Notes: generated by a model not told the origin, from the letters alone. 64,000 bases of DNA from Helopsaltes ochotensis (GCA_013400155.1 VXBM01001080.1:4229-68228); one strand, 5' to 3'. Shown: positions 1 to 12,719, counted from the first letter of the stretch. Numbers and translations are program-made.

Positions 1-1856
1 GGGAATTGGTGATCTGGGATCCTGTCTCACCCCCCAGGAATGACTCCCTGGTGCCAATGCCTGCCTCTGGAGCCAGGCTCAGCACGTGCTGCAGTTTCCC
101 AGGTGGAATTTGCAGCCCCAGCTGGGGAGAGCAGAGCTTTGGCATTGCCAAGGAGTGCTCAGGACACGAGACGAGAGCAGAGCTTTGCCAGCAAGTGTTA
201 AAGTGAACAACAGAGCTACAGCAAGTTTAGCTGTTGCATATTTACTGTTTATCTGCCTGAGACCCAGGCAAATTAACAGCAGCCATCTCATTTTTGTTTC
301 TTACAGATTATTCTCCTGTGACTTTTAATTAAAACTTCCCTTAGGCACAGAAGAACCATTGGTGATTTTTTCTTTCTGGACTCTCTCAGCTTTAATTACC
401 TTTTAGGATTTGAAATAAGCCTTATGTTTGCACCAGATCATGTTTACTACAGAAGGAAGTGGCAAAGGGATCAGCAGGGATATTTACTATAAAATCAAAA
501 TTTCACGTGAAATATATTGAAAATATAGTCAAGTAAACATTCCCTTCCCCCTCCTAAAACCCCCATGGCCAAGTTTAATAGTCTTTCATGTATTTTAGAC
601 AGCATAACTTGTGTTGAATCTCCCATTCCTGCACTATTCAGTTTTTACTGGGAATATGATTACAGTGAAATGAGACTCCATCGGAGGAATAAGATATTGG
701 ATGGGCAGTAGACCAAGGCAAATTTCTGAGCAGTTTGCATAAATGTTTCTCCAACCATAATAGCAGCTTCAGAACTTAAGCAGAAGAGGTAACCTGTCAG
801 AATGCAATTTCTATTCACTGCTGCTCCAAACACCTTGTTTGCCAGAGAATCATCCCGTTTGTTTTGTGTCTACCTGCAAATAAATCTGGTGTAAAAAGGG
901 CTCAAATGGGTATTATGCCATTCCAGCTGGAGAGAGGGGAGGTTTTTAGCCACTAATAGGTGTGTAAATAGGGGGCACAATGAATTCAGACACTCTGGAG
1001 GCACATCAGAGCAGGGGGAGTTAATGGGATGAGCTCCCCAGGACGCCAGCAGGGAGCAGGCAGCGTGGGCTGCAGTGTGAGCACAAGATGAATAAAATAG
1101 TCCTAATAATTTCCTGCTGTGGACTGGAGAACTGCTGGCAGGTCTGGTAAAAACAGTTGAATTGCAGCAGGCCTTAGAATAGGGATGAATGTGTAATGCC
1201 GAGAAGACAAAATATTTTTGGGAAGCATCTCTGGACTGAGGAGAGCCCCCTTATGCTTTCCATAGCAATGGGCTCCTTGGCACAGAGACTATCTGCAGGC
1301 GGGGAGGGACAGCTCAAAGTGTATTTTATTCATTTTATTCATTTTAAGGACAGCTCAAGGTGCATTTTTTTCAAGGTTTTGGGGTGTATATATGTATGTG
1401 TACCCATACATTTCCTAAGGGCGCAATCCAGGCTCATCCCAGCTCATCAGTATGAACTGTGCTGCTCAAGAGGCACTTTCTCATTTTGCTTTTTTTGTAT
1501 AGAAGTGAAGAAATCTCTGAGGGGAATAAGGTCTTCCATTGCCTTCTTGAACTGATGATATTTTGGTGGCTGTTGTTAATCAGATGATAATATTACTGTT
1601 GGCTTCAGCCTAACGATTTTTTTAATATCATTGACTGGCTGGCCGGCCGGCTGCTCCATGTGCTTTTCAGACAAACAGGAAATAGGGTTAGAAAAAAATA
1701 AAATTAGCTTTTCTTTCATTTACTTATTTCTGAGCTGGTACATTTGCCCCAAATCCCCAAATAACAGGCTTAAGTTTTGCTTTTCAGGTATTTTAGCCAT
1801 AGAGGAACTGCACAGGCAAATCACACTTCTGGACTCAAAAATGGGCTTGATTTGAA
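1..1856. other. Unique non-coding sequence, no gene seen
   Basis: No convincing exon, RNA gene or repeat is visible here. Open frames are short (the longest is 119 codons), overlap on both strands and show no family motif. A small local duplication is visible: a GACAGCTCAAAGTGTATTTT-like string near 1309 recurs as GACAGCTCAAGGTGCATTTT near 1349. I would leave this stretch unannotated apart from that. Confidence 0.6.
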
Positions 1857-2290
1857 GTTATCTTTTTCTGCTTCTGTATCTCTATATAATGGGCATTCTG
1901 CACACAAATTGGTTTTTCACAGATGAATATTCTGTGCATTTAATTTACATTCTGCATATGGCTGTGTGCAGCAGAGCTATTTAGTATAATAAAAAGATGA
2001 AGAGGAAGAATGGAATAAATACCTTTTAAACTAATGGTATAAAGTTAAGTGGTGTGCTCCTGTTTACCCTTGCTAACAATATAACAAGCCAAGGACATTC
2101 ATCAAGAAGAAAGGCCATCATTAATTAAGTGAAATATGATGCAATGCACAATTAACACGTGTTACAGCATGTCAGTAGACTCATGCCAATAAAACAGTAA
2201 TGTCAGCTAAAGGATTTGACATTTATATGGATAATAAAATAATGACAATTAAATTAGGGTGGTTTTAAAAAATAGTTTTCTGAAAGAAAC
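1857..2290. promoter_or_regulatory. AT-rich stretch, candidate conserved non-coding element
   Basis: The sequence is AT-rich without being simple repeat. It holds many TAAT-type cores, including ATTAATTAAG near 2119, an E-box-like palindrome AACACGTGTT near 2154 and several AATAAA or TAATAA words. There is no open frame of note. This texture is typical of vertebrate developmental enhancers, but nothing in a single sequence proves conservation, so the call is inference. Confidence 0.2.
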
Positions 2291-5200
2291 TCTGGCTTAA
2301 AACCTATAGCAGATATCATTAGGAAAACCCATCACCTACAGGCAGGCTGTTCCATAAGAATTCAGGGAGTCAGGCAGTAAAATACCTTATGAAACAATCT
2401 GCCATTAACTTACTGGAATCTCTCAATGTGGAAATTGTAGGAAAAAAATGATCTCTCATATGTAGAAATTTTTTTCTGTGTTAAACAGTTTCTTCCTTTG
2501 TATTTAATCATCTCCTTGAGTTCTTACAAATGATCTCTCCATCTGAATAAACGGCATTGCCTCGGTCCTGTGCAGTGCTGTTCTCCTCCTCCCATTTGCT
2601 GCTTTTCTGCTGTGTGCACATCTCGCTGCACCTTTCCGTGAGGGAACCTGGACATGGTGGTTTTTGGGTTCTGTGAGGCACGGCAAACTCTGATCCCCAC
2701 CTTGTTTTATTCGTGCCAGACAAACTGGAGGCGTAAAGATCGTAAATTTGGTGATAGCCAGCAGGAAAGCTTGAAAAGTAGGGCTGCATTTCCTCTCTTC
2801 TTAATTGCATTATGGTTGCTGAAAGGAAAAACATCACATGGAAATCACATTTCTGTCAGAAAATCTCAGACTTGTTATTTCTACAAATAAGTTTAGGATT
2901 AATGAAACTGAAAGCAGCAATCTTGGACTTATTAGGGCTGCAAATAACCTTAAGGCTGATGAAAGTAAAAGGAGCTGGTCAGTTCAAAAAGGTTTTTTCC
3001 CCCTACTTTTTCTCCATTTTGGTTAGACTGCACTACCAGGGATACTTTCTCTGAAGCATTTTTCTATATTAAAGGAGAAACTCACAGGAAAGGCTTTTAA
3101 GAATATCCACAGGTGAACAGATGGAGACCCTTCTGTCTTTCTGTAGCACTGTTTCAAGGGAATTTTAGGGTAGAATTTTCTAACCACCCGTTCTTTGATG
3201 CATCAAGATAAATCACAGGCGTGTTCCCCTAAAGGTTCCGATGGGAGCTCCAGTCTACCTTGAAATTCTCCACTGGAATAATTTGCAGGGATCGGGGTCA
3301 GGGAATTGATTTGCTGGAAAGCAGTTTATTTCAATTTGAATATTTTGCAATGGTGCTGGGCACCTCCGGTGGCGTGCCTGAAGCGAGATGATCCTGTTAC
3401 CATGGTTTCAGGCTGAGATTTGGGTTACTATGGTGGCAGCCTTTCCTTCTTGCTATGCGGGAAAGTAGAGTGTGACCTGGGCAAGGTCACGGAGACTTAA
3501 ATCCTCAAAGAGGCTAAACTGGAGCAACAAAATCAGTCACTGCAGAGAAGGGTTTTTAGGCAGCTGCTGCCTGAAGGGGAGACTCAAGTCCTAGGTGTGC
3601 TTTCTGGGGAAGGGCTGGCTTCCAAGGCAAGGAGGTCAGCATTCCCTCTGGACAGAGGGGCCTGGCAGCTCAGTGCAAATCCCAGCCTTTTTGTCCAGCT
3701 GGGATTAACATCCAGGCATCAGATGGACCCTGTTGATCAGCATTACCATCCAGGCATGCTCCTCTCTCCATAAGCTGTGGTGATTGCATCCTCTCCCTGC
3801 AGCAAAAGTGGAGTGTTCCCCATTCCAAATGGGATGTGGGTTGAAGACACAAACAGTCCCTGGAGTGGGAGCTGTCACCATCAACATGTTATTGTTGCTT
3901 TTCTGTTTTCCTTTGTAATTTTGATTGTTCCCAGTGCTAAATGTGAGATTTGGGTTTTCTTTTTTTTTTTTTTAATGCTTTTATTTTTCCCCCAGAAGTA
4001 AAGCAAGCTGACCTTTCATTTCACTGTAATAAATTAATTACCCATATTTTAATAAATTAATGTTTTGTTTTGTTCTAGCTGTCTTAAGCAGTTTATAAAG
4101 CTTGGGCTTTTCTGCTTTTTTTTAATATATCTTCGTGTCTAGATCAATTGACCCAGTGCTTAGAAACCCAGCAGTTAAAAGGGCTGGCACACTGTAGTGT
4201 GGGATGTTGTGGAGGAGCTCAAACTGGGAATGGGTGACACAAGGATTGGATCATGGCAAGCCAAAAAAACTCCCTCAGAGCTTTTTTCTTAGAGAAAGAA
4301 GCAGCATGCACAGGAAACCCAGGCTGGAGCACAACACAGAGGTTTGGGATTGAGCACCATCTGTTCAGCACCAAGAAAAAAACCCAAACTTGATGCCGAG
4401 CTGTTCTCCAGGCCCAGAGAACCTTGCAGCAAACATTTAGACAGTGGCAGGGCTTCCTCACTGTTGGGTTAATGGCCTAGTGACTGTTGGGTTCTTTTTT
4501 ATTGCTAAGTATGTTTGGGTTTGTTTTTTCTTCCTTCAAATAGGGTTTTTAATTTTGCATCCTGAGATTCGAGTACGTAAATTCCACTTGAATCTTCTTC
4601 CAGCTTCTTCAACCCTGCCGCAGCATTTGCCTTTCGAGGTTTGATTCTGGCTTTCTCTCTGTAATCTAGAGATAGAGTTACATCAGAGGGCTGCTACAAG
4701 GGTGATATCACAGCACTCTGATGCCATGGTAATAGATGCAGACTCAGTCTCATATCTCTTGATTGCACCCAGAGAAGTGCCAATTTATCTATTTCATCAC
4801 AGTGAAGCAGCTCTTCCCTCCTGAGTGTACAGTTCTTCTGAGTGTTATTCCCAAGTAATAACATTATCTCTCCAGCTTATACCTGCAGGGGAATTATGTG
4901 AAGTAGCAGTGTAGTATAATTATTTCAGTGAAAAGCTGCAGCCCTGACCAAAACAAACAAAAAAAAGCAGCTCAGTTCTGGTTCCACGCACACGCAAACA
5001 GGTACAATAATCAGGGGCACAGCAGTGATTTTCATTATTCTAAATCAGTCTGACTGGAAGTGATCCGAATGGCACTTTGGAATGCATTAAGGACATTGCT
5101 CCTGAAGGAAATTGTGTTACTTGGAATGAAACAAATGTTTAATATTTCTGGTTTCTCTCGCTTGTCTCATCTTGTTTCCTTGCAGACTTGCACCTGCCGT

Positions 5201-7128
5201 TTTCCCCAGCTTTCTCAGGGCTGTTGGGCCACATCTCGTCTTTAGCCTCAGTCTAGGTGGTTTCATTTGGAAGGATGGAAAGGAAACCAAAGAATCCAGG
5301 GAAGCGTGGTACTGGAAATCAACTGCTCCTTAACACTTTGTTTCTTGCCACCACAGGGGACAGGGACAGCATCCTGCCACAGGATTAAAGGTGGTACTCA
5401 AGAAGAGGACATTTGTGGAATGATTCTTTGCTTTCAAACCTTGATCATCACTCTACTTCACTCTTTGCTTTCCTGTGTGCTATCCTCCTGTTCCTTCTGC
5501 ATTTTTGATTTTATATTTGCATTTTTGGTGCCCTGAGGATCCTGCTCTGAGGAAGGAAGTGTAGAGGTAGCAGGAGTGAGCGCAGCCCTGACTGATGCCT
5601 GTGCTGGGCTGCTTTGTTCTGCTGGCACCTATTGGGTGCAATCAAACCCTGGAGTTACTTCAGGGGGTGCCCAGGTCTGGGCTGCACACAGAATTTATTT
5701 TGTCTGGACAGTATTTGGGGGCTTTTCTAAAGGCTTAGCTCACAGCAGGGTTTGGACATAAAGATGGGGGTAGTGTTGAGAAGCAGCTGTGTGAATATGA
5801 ATTTTGTTTTCTCTGAAAAAAGAAGATTATTTCCTGGCAAATCAGAGCAACCTATTGCATTGTTAAACGGAAATCTTCCTTGCTCTATTTGTTACCTTGC
5901 TTAAATTCAGGAATTGCCAGATATTTGCTCACTAGGGAGTAGAAAATCAATGACAGAGGTAAATGTGCAATGAATCAAAACCATTCCTGATTGCCAGACT
6001 AGATCATCATTGTTTGTCTTCTCATGATCATTGTTATCTAAAGAGTAACCAGGTATGAAAAAGGCACATATATAAAATAACAATTTTAGTCCTTTTTTTG
6101 CCCTGCAGTAAAATTTGAAGAGTTGCTATTCTTTTTTAGCAGATTTTAATAGCAAGCTTGCAAGTTTAAAGCGCAGAAAAGGAGGCTGAAGCTCAGTGAA
6201 GAACGAGCTGAATTTCAGGCAGATCACTTTGCAGTAGCACTCAGCACGCTGACAACAGCACAGCCCTGCCTGTAAGGATGGACCTGAGAGCTGCTGCCTT
6301 GGTATTCAATTGGAGAACTTTGCACTAATTTAAATCATTAAGATGAGCTGGCACACAACAAGTTGGAGTCCCAGGGGGGGTCTAAATGTGCCAGCAGTTT
6401 ATACAAGTCGACCTCAGAGTCTCTCATGTGTAAGCAAGTCAAGGGCCACCATCTGCAGCTGGCCTTTGGAGCTGTTAGGGGTCATCGAGAGCTTAGGACT
6501 GAATTGCAACCAGTTATTTATGGGAGAGAAAGAGAGCCACACTTTAAAGTGAATTGTTCCAGGCTTTGTGACAGTTAAACATGCAAGCAGCCTCTTGCAG
6601 TCTTGCTCATTTTCAGACATACATGGGATTAAACTGCTGTAGACTTCTGAATTGTATTGCAAACTTCAGTGTTTCCTAGGTGAGGTGTGTTCAAGTGTGC
6701 ACACCAAATCTTTTTTCATGAACTGAACTACTACAGCTGCATATTTTACTTTATATTTTCTGCATTGAAGGTAGGCTTTTAAAAATGTCTTAACCCTAAA
6801 CAATTTCACACAGCAGGACTGAGGTGGCTGTCATTGAAATCACTCATGTTATACACCAAATTACCATTACTTTTACTAGTATAAAATGAGAACTGTCTGT
6901 ACTTATTCACTTTTTAATGTTTGGGTTTTTTCAAGATGGAAACTCAACAAAATGAGGCACAAAACTTTGCAGTTATTTCTGAGGCACATTGAGGGGGTGA
7001 TGTGATACTACTAGAACTGACTGCTGATTAGAAATCATGGAGCTGTAATGAATTTCATTTTTCACTCTGAGAAGTGTGGCTCCTAACCTTCTGAAAATGC
7101 AGGTGAAGTGACCACCATAGTGCAAAAT
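2291..7128. other. Unique non-coding sequence, no gene seen
   Basis: Mixed-composition DNA with poly-T tracts (for example around 3960-3973) and no recognisable gene, RNA or interspersed repeat. The open frames are all under about 110 codons, occur on both strands and lack family motifs. Confidence 0.6.
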
Positions 7129-7467
7129 ATCTATGTCATCTATATCTATATTTAATCTATATCTATATATCTATCTAATCTATATCTGATCTGTATTTAT
7201 CTATCTATATCTAATCTACATCTATATCTAATCTATATCTATATGTCTATCTAATCTACATCTATCTATATCTAATCTGTATCTATGTCATCTATATCTA
7301 TATTTAATCTATATCTATATATCTATTTAATCTATATCTAATCTGAATTTATCTATATCTAATCTACATCTATATCTAATCTATATCTATATCTATATCT
7401 ATATCTATATGTCTATCTAATCTACATCTATCTATATCTAACCTGTATCTATGTCATCTATATCTAC
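7129..7467. repeat. TATCTA/TAATCTA microsatellite with higher-order repeat structure
   Basis: About 340 bp is built almost only from TATCTA, TAATCTA and TCTATATC words. It is not a plain hexamer run. The marker string ATCTATGTCATCTATATCTA occurs at 7129 and 7281 and again, nearly complete, at 7447, so the array contains two long units of about 152 and 166 bp plus a partial third. Each unit carries the same internal order of variants: GTCATC, then TTTAATC, then a GATCTG or AATCTG variant, then TACATC, then TATGTC. This implies duplication of whole blocks rather than only single-unit slippage. Confidence 0.95.
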
Positions 7468-10400
7468 ACAAACCCCTTCTGATACCGGCACCCCATAGGG
7501 TCTCAGATGAATAAAACCTTGCTTTTTCTCCATGTACTAAAGGTGTGGATCCCTTACAGGTTTCTCCTCGAATATCCACTCAGGCTGTTCTTACAGTAAA
7601 GGTTAATTGCAGAAAAAGGTGTTCTCCTGATGTTAACACAGGTCTGTGTCAGTCCCATCAGCAGAGTGCCAGAAAACACTGGAATACTGTTACAGCTTAG
7701 CTGTATCGTGTTGTAGAGCGAAAAAAATCCCTTCCTTGCCTAAAGAGAATACAGAAATTGACCTTTTAAAATCAATGTTGGGAAAAAAAATCTAAACACA
7801 AATCATTGCACTTTTGTAGTGACGTGCTTTATAGTACCTCAGACTGAATTCATCAAAAAGATTTTTAAAGAATACAACGGGAATAATATTATTCATCTGT
7901 GAGGAACTTCATAAAGTATTTCTTAGGTGTAATTAAATCACCAATTGGGCTGCAGTCATTGATTTAGCATCTCAGTTAATCCTGGGTGTTTTGTGCACTG
8001 TGATAATAGCACTGTGTTAGGAAGAACTGACATTCCTCACAGGTGTATTGTAAGGTTTGATCATTAGTCAAAAGAGAGAAGAATAATAAAAACAACGTAG
8101 GAAACCTATCTGTTGGAAACTGTTTGAGCGGAGCTGCTTTCAAACCCAGAGTGCTATTTGAAAAGTTAGTAAAGGAAATAATTTAGAGTCTCTTGCCCAC
8201 AAGAAAAGATTATCTGACTTGTAATGAATTTGCTCAGATTTCATGTCAGTACAGGCAGGCTGACAAGGGTATTGGAGCCTGTATCCCCACCAGAATCCAA
8301 ACCAAACCTTGAGCTGCCTGAGTTTAAATCTTTTACTCTGAGGACATTTAATCCTGTCACAGATTGGACAGGATTTCCCTTGCTGGAAGGGAAAGTCATG
8401 TCTTGTGGTGGGGTTGCAGCCCCTGTGACTCTGCTCCCTTGTACCATGGGGTGATTTCTTTGTCCTCTTCCTCTGCTCAGAGTGCATAGATTGCTTTTGG
8501 ACAGCTGCAGCCCTGTCTGCTCTCAAGGCTTTCCATTTGGTAGATTATCTCCACAGGAATATTTCCTGTTTTTCCTTGTGTGTTTGCATGTCTGTGGTAA
8601 CTTTACATCCATTCCTGGAGCCTCCTTATGGAATGAGCCTCCTTATGGAATTAGCACTTGGCTTGTTGTGCTCAGGTGCTTCTGGAACCTGTCAGGACCC
8701 GGAGAGATTGGTATTGGTGTTGGTATTCCCTTTCAACAATGAACCACTGACTCATTTTCTTCTATGCTATTTTTATTTTACCTTGCCTCTTACAGCTTGT
8801 CAGAAGTGTCTCTATTCATGCATTTCTTCTGTTTGTGGCTCTGGTACAGCTAAATCTCCCATCAGCAGGCTGATGGATATATCATGGCCATACTAGCACA
8901 AGATGTTTAGTTTTCCTCCTGCTTGCAGCAGTCCCACTCTGTGACTGCTGCTGTGTGTGGCACAAAGTGCCTGAGGGGTATTATTAGGAATTATTTAGGA
9001 GATAATGTTGTGCAGAGTATTTTTTTCTCAATTCTTTTCTGAGCAGTTGTGCAGAACCAAGAGCTCTGGACTCAAATGCCCCACTGATCTTTGTGTGCCT
9101 TGTAGTAAAGAGCTGTCATTCCTTTCAGTGTTTTGGCTCTTTGGTGTCTCTGACTTCTGACCAAGAGGCCATCCTTGTTTGGGACAGAACTGCCAATGCT
9201 TTCATTGTGGCCACGGGCTTTGGTCACGTGCCCTCCAAAAATTTTGATTCTGAAAGTGCCACTCAGAAATTTCTGTTTCTGCTGGTTAGGAATTTATATT
9301 TCAGACACTGCTGGAAGCAGCAGTCCAAGAGGATCTATTTATAGCTGTCATCACAGTCTCTCTTCAAATGGAAAAAATGTGATACTGTGACATTTTAAGA
9401 AAACAATAACAAAAATCACAAATCAGTGGAAGCACTATTTAGCTCAGTGTAATAGATGAATAACACTGTGGATAATTTTACCACTCCGATATTTAGGGAA
9501 ACAAGGCCCTGTAGTATGTTGGTAACAGCAGAACTTGATCAATGTGAAGCACCAGCTGGTGTTCTATAAATGCAGATCTTAGGGCACACATCCGAAGAAC
9601 TCTCAAGCTCTGTGAGCACCAGAGGAATTTTAGCAACTGCCACCAAATGGGTCACCTCATGGAAATCACAGTCTGGGCAGGAAGACATTTCCCTTTTGGA
9701 GTCAGAGCAGCAGGGTTAGCTCCGTGCTGCACCTGGAAATGTTTCCCCAAATGGAACCTGGGTCTCCGTGGGCTCGGCGGGTGAGCCCTTCCGTGTCCTG
9801 CTCTGTCCCTCCCCAGGGCTGCCATGGTGGGGCCAGCCCGGAGCTGTTACAGCTCAGAGCTCGGCTTTGTGCTCTCACTGGACAAAAAAAGTGCTTGAGC
9901 CTGAGGCGATTGAAATACAGTCCTGTGGAATGAGGGGATCTAGACAAAACTAATAAACGCTTACCTGGGTCAGTCCCAGAGTTTCCTGGAGGTTTGGCAG
10001 TCACTGCCAGTTATGGATTTAACTTTCTGAAAACTGTGAGGAGCTTTCCTTAACTTTAGTGCTGTATAAACGTCCCTTACTTTGTAGAAGCAGTTCTTTG
10101 GGGAAATTGGCCCAGCTAAGTTGACATTTACCTGTTCATAGAACAGGATTCTTTGTTCTTCAGGGACTCTTGCCAAGATTTTCATACAATTAACAGAATA
10201 GAAGGATTGTTTTTGCAAATCTCTGGTTCCTTTTTTATGGGAAGTGGACAGCTTGGTGGCTTGGCCCTTTTCCTTTGGGAAGCTCAGTTCAGCATTGCAG
10301 AGGACTTGGGGATTTAAAAGTATCCTTTTAATGCCCAATGCAGGATACACCTCTGGAAGTTGAAAGAAACTGGGAATCAGGTAAAAACTCTAAAAAAAAA

Positions 10401-11078
10401 AAAAAAGCCATTTGCTGCTCTTCTCTTCATGCAAAGAGAAACCACTCTTCATGTGATCAGCTGCTTAGTTACTCCTTGTAATAAATTTGCTGGTGACATC
10501 TTCATTGCAGTGACTACACGGGTATTGTAGCCACTCTTATTTGTAACATCCTATTTAGACACAGATTTTTATTTTCACCATTTGAAATCTTTTACTGTTG
10601 CGCAGGAGTGGCAAAAATAATTATCTTCTACTTAAAATTTCTTTGTTTGTCATGTATTCATGGTGTTTGGGAACAAATGAGCATTGCTGGTGTGAAAGGT
10701 CTGTTTTAATGTAGGTTGTTAGACAGACTCCTAGCAGCTGAATGAGAAGAAATGTAGATTTTGACAAAAATGAAAGGTATGTATCCATAAAGTTCTACAC
10801 GCCTGTTCTTAGTTTTGCCAACTATTAAGTTAAGTGACAGTAATAAGGAATATAATCACATCCTAGTGCAGATGAATAAAATATAAGAAATATCCTCTCT
10901 GTTTGCTCTATCTATGCCACACATTTCAACTCTCTCCCAGAATGTGGGGGCCATAATCGTGGAGCAATGGAGATCCTGACCATAGAACTATCCCAAATCC
11001 TTTCCAACTTTGTTTAAGAGTAGTTTTTAAAGCACCACAGGTTTAGTTCTGGCGTGTCCTGTTCCTGGGCTGTCCAGT
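7468..11078. other. Unique non-coding sequence, no gene seen
   Basis: There is no supported gene. Two copies of GAGCCTCCTTATGGAAT lie back to back near 8619-8655. A modest GC-rich patch lies near 9700-9950, and an A-run lies near 10392-10406. The open frames (up to 128 codons near 8140-8526 on the minus strand) have no recognisable motif. Confidence 0.6.
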
Positions 11079-11159
11079 TGTGATGGTTTTGGCTGGGGCA
11101 GGGTTATTTTTCTTCATGGGAGTTTTGGGTTTGTCAACAAAACGCTGTTGATGATGATG

Positions 11160-12239
11160 ATACAGAGAGCTGAGGGCTCTGTGTGTGGTGTTAAACTGAG
11201 CTGTGTGGTTCTAGGCTGAGCTGAGGGCTCTGTGTGGCTCNNNNNNNNNNTGTGTGGCTCCAGGCTGAGCTGTGTGGCTCCAGGCTGAGCTGTGTGGCTC
11301 TAGGCTGAGCTGTGTGGCTCCAGGCTGAGCTGAGGGCTCTGTGTGGCTCCGGGCTGAGCTGTGTGGCTCCAGGCTGAGCTGTGTAACTCCAGGCTGAGCT
11401 GTGTGGCTCCAGGCCGAGCTGAGGGCTCTGTGTGGCTCCGGGCTGAGCTGTGTGGCTCCAGGCTGAGCTGTGTAACTCCAGGCTGAGCTGTGGGGCTCCA
11501 GGCTGAGCTGTGTGGCTCCAGGCTGAGCTGTGTGGCTCCAGGCTGAGCTGTGTGGCTCCGGGCTGAGCTGTGGGGCTCCAGGCTGAGCTGTGTAACTCCA
11601 GGCCGAGCTGAGGGCTCTGTGTAACTCCAGGCTGAGCTGAGGGCTCTGTGTGGCTCCAGGCTGAGCTGTGTAACTCCAGGCTGAGCTGTGTAACTCCAGG
11701 CTGAGCTGTGTGGCTCCAGGCTGAGCTGTGTAACTCCAGGCTGAGCCGTGTAACTCCAGGCTGAGCCGTGTAACTCCAGGCTGAGCTGTGTGGCTCTAGG
11801 CTGAGCTGTGTAACTCCAGGCTGAGCCGTGTAACTCCAGGCTGAGCTGTGTAACTCCAGGCTGAGCTGTGTAACTCCAGGCTGAGCTGTGTGGCTCTAGG
11901 CTGAGCTGTGTAACTCCAGGCTGAGCTGTGTAATTCCAGGCTGAGCTGTGTAACTCCAGGCTGAGCTGTGTAATTCCAGGCTGAGCTGTGTAACTCCAGG
12001 CTGAGCTGAGGGCTCTGTGTGGCTCCAGGCTGAGCTGTGTAACTCCAGGCTGAGCCGTGTAACTCCAGGCCGAGCTGAGGGCTCTGTGTGGCTCCAGGCT
12101 GAGCTGTGTAACTCCAGGCTGAGCCGTGTAACTCCAGGCCGAGCTGAGGGCTCTGTGTGGCTCTAGGCTGAGCTGTGTAATTCCAGGCTGAGCTGTGTAA
12201 CTCCAGGCTGAGCCGTGTAACTCCAGGCTGAGCTGAGGG
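11160..12239. repeat. 20/29-bp minisatellite, roughly fifty units
   Basis: The basic 20-bp unit is AGCTGTGTAACTCCAGGCTG, with TGTGTGGCTC and TGTGTAATTC variants. A longer 29-bp unit inserts AGGGCTCTG after AGCTG. Units are highly similar, and longer patterns recur, such as a 29-bp unit followed by several 20-bp units. This suggests recent homogenisation. The minus strand stays open for 364 codons (11300-12394) because the unit's complement has no stop in any of its three frames. Three 20-bp units therefore read as one 20-residue repeat (SLELHSSAWSYTAQPGVTQL type), so this is not evidence for a gene. Confidence 0.95.
11241..11250. other. Assembly gap (10 N) inside the minisatellite
   Basis: Ten N bases interrupt the array. 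The small round size suggests a placeholder rather than a measured distance, so the true array length is unknown. Confidence 0.95.
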
Positions 12240-12254
12240 GTCTCAGCCACAGCA

Positions 12255-12682
12255 GCAGTTTGTTTAAAGCTCCAGCAGCACATTACACTCAGCTGTCCAT
12301 GCAGGTAAGATGCATCAGGGGATGATGGCAGCTGGGGCGCAGATCCATCACTGGAATCACCGGCCTGTCCACACTGACTGCTTCTTTGTGCCACACATAA
12401 ACACAGGTGGCAGCAATTTATTGGCTTGGAATTGCAGGAAGAAGTCCCTGTTTACTCATTTGACAGTGGTGCCGACATTCTTTTGACTGTGATCTCCTTT
12501 GCCATCGTTCCCACCTGTTCTTATTTATGGCAAAACTTAACAGTTTTTTGAACAGATTTTCTTTTTCAGTTCTCCCTGCTTTATTTGTGGTGGTTTGGTG
12601 GTTTTTTCGTTATTATCATGGCATGAAAAGTCTTGTAATGACTCCCAAGTGGCCATATCTGGTAGAAAGTTTGATAACAAGC

Positions 12683-12685
<3 letters not shown>
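12255..12685. other. Unique non-coding sequence right of the minisatellite
   Basis: There is no gene or repeat family recognised. The end of the 364-codon artefact frame on the minus strand extends into this unique DNA to 12394. Confidence 0.6.

Positions 12686-12719
<34 letters not shown>
12686..12719. repeat. Poly-A tract of 34 bases
   Basis: An uninterrupted A-run follows ACAAGCATT. No retroposon body, polyadenylation signal or target duplication is evident upstream, so I treat it as a homopolymer rather than the tail of an inserted transcript. Confidence 0.9.

Larger units (their letters stand above)
11079..12254 (+). mobile_element. ERVL-type solo LTR, interior replaced by a minisatellite
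   Basis: The left end reads TGTGATGGTTTTGGCTGGGG. It matches, in plus orientation, the LTR start seen in reverse complement at the right end of the 29657-30049 element (TGTGCTGGTTTTGGCTGGGA). The similarity runs on through GGGTTTGT and a GTTGATGATGAT segment to about 11160. The right end, GCTGAGGGGTCTCAGCCACAGCA (12232-12254 with one offset), resembles the family end GCTGGGGTCAAACCACAACA. Between the two ends almost all LTR sequence has been lost and a 20/29-bp tandem array occupies the space. The 5-bp flanks are CCAGT (11074-11078) and GCAGT (12255-12259), a 4-of-5 match consistent with an aged ERVL target duplication. The left end is well supported and the right end less so. Confidence 0.65.

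Noticed and set aside
11300..12394. 364-residue repeat protein on the minus strand
   Set aside because: The frame is a by-product of a minisatellite unit that lacks stops in all three minus frames, so it is not evidence for a gene.
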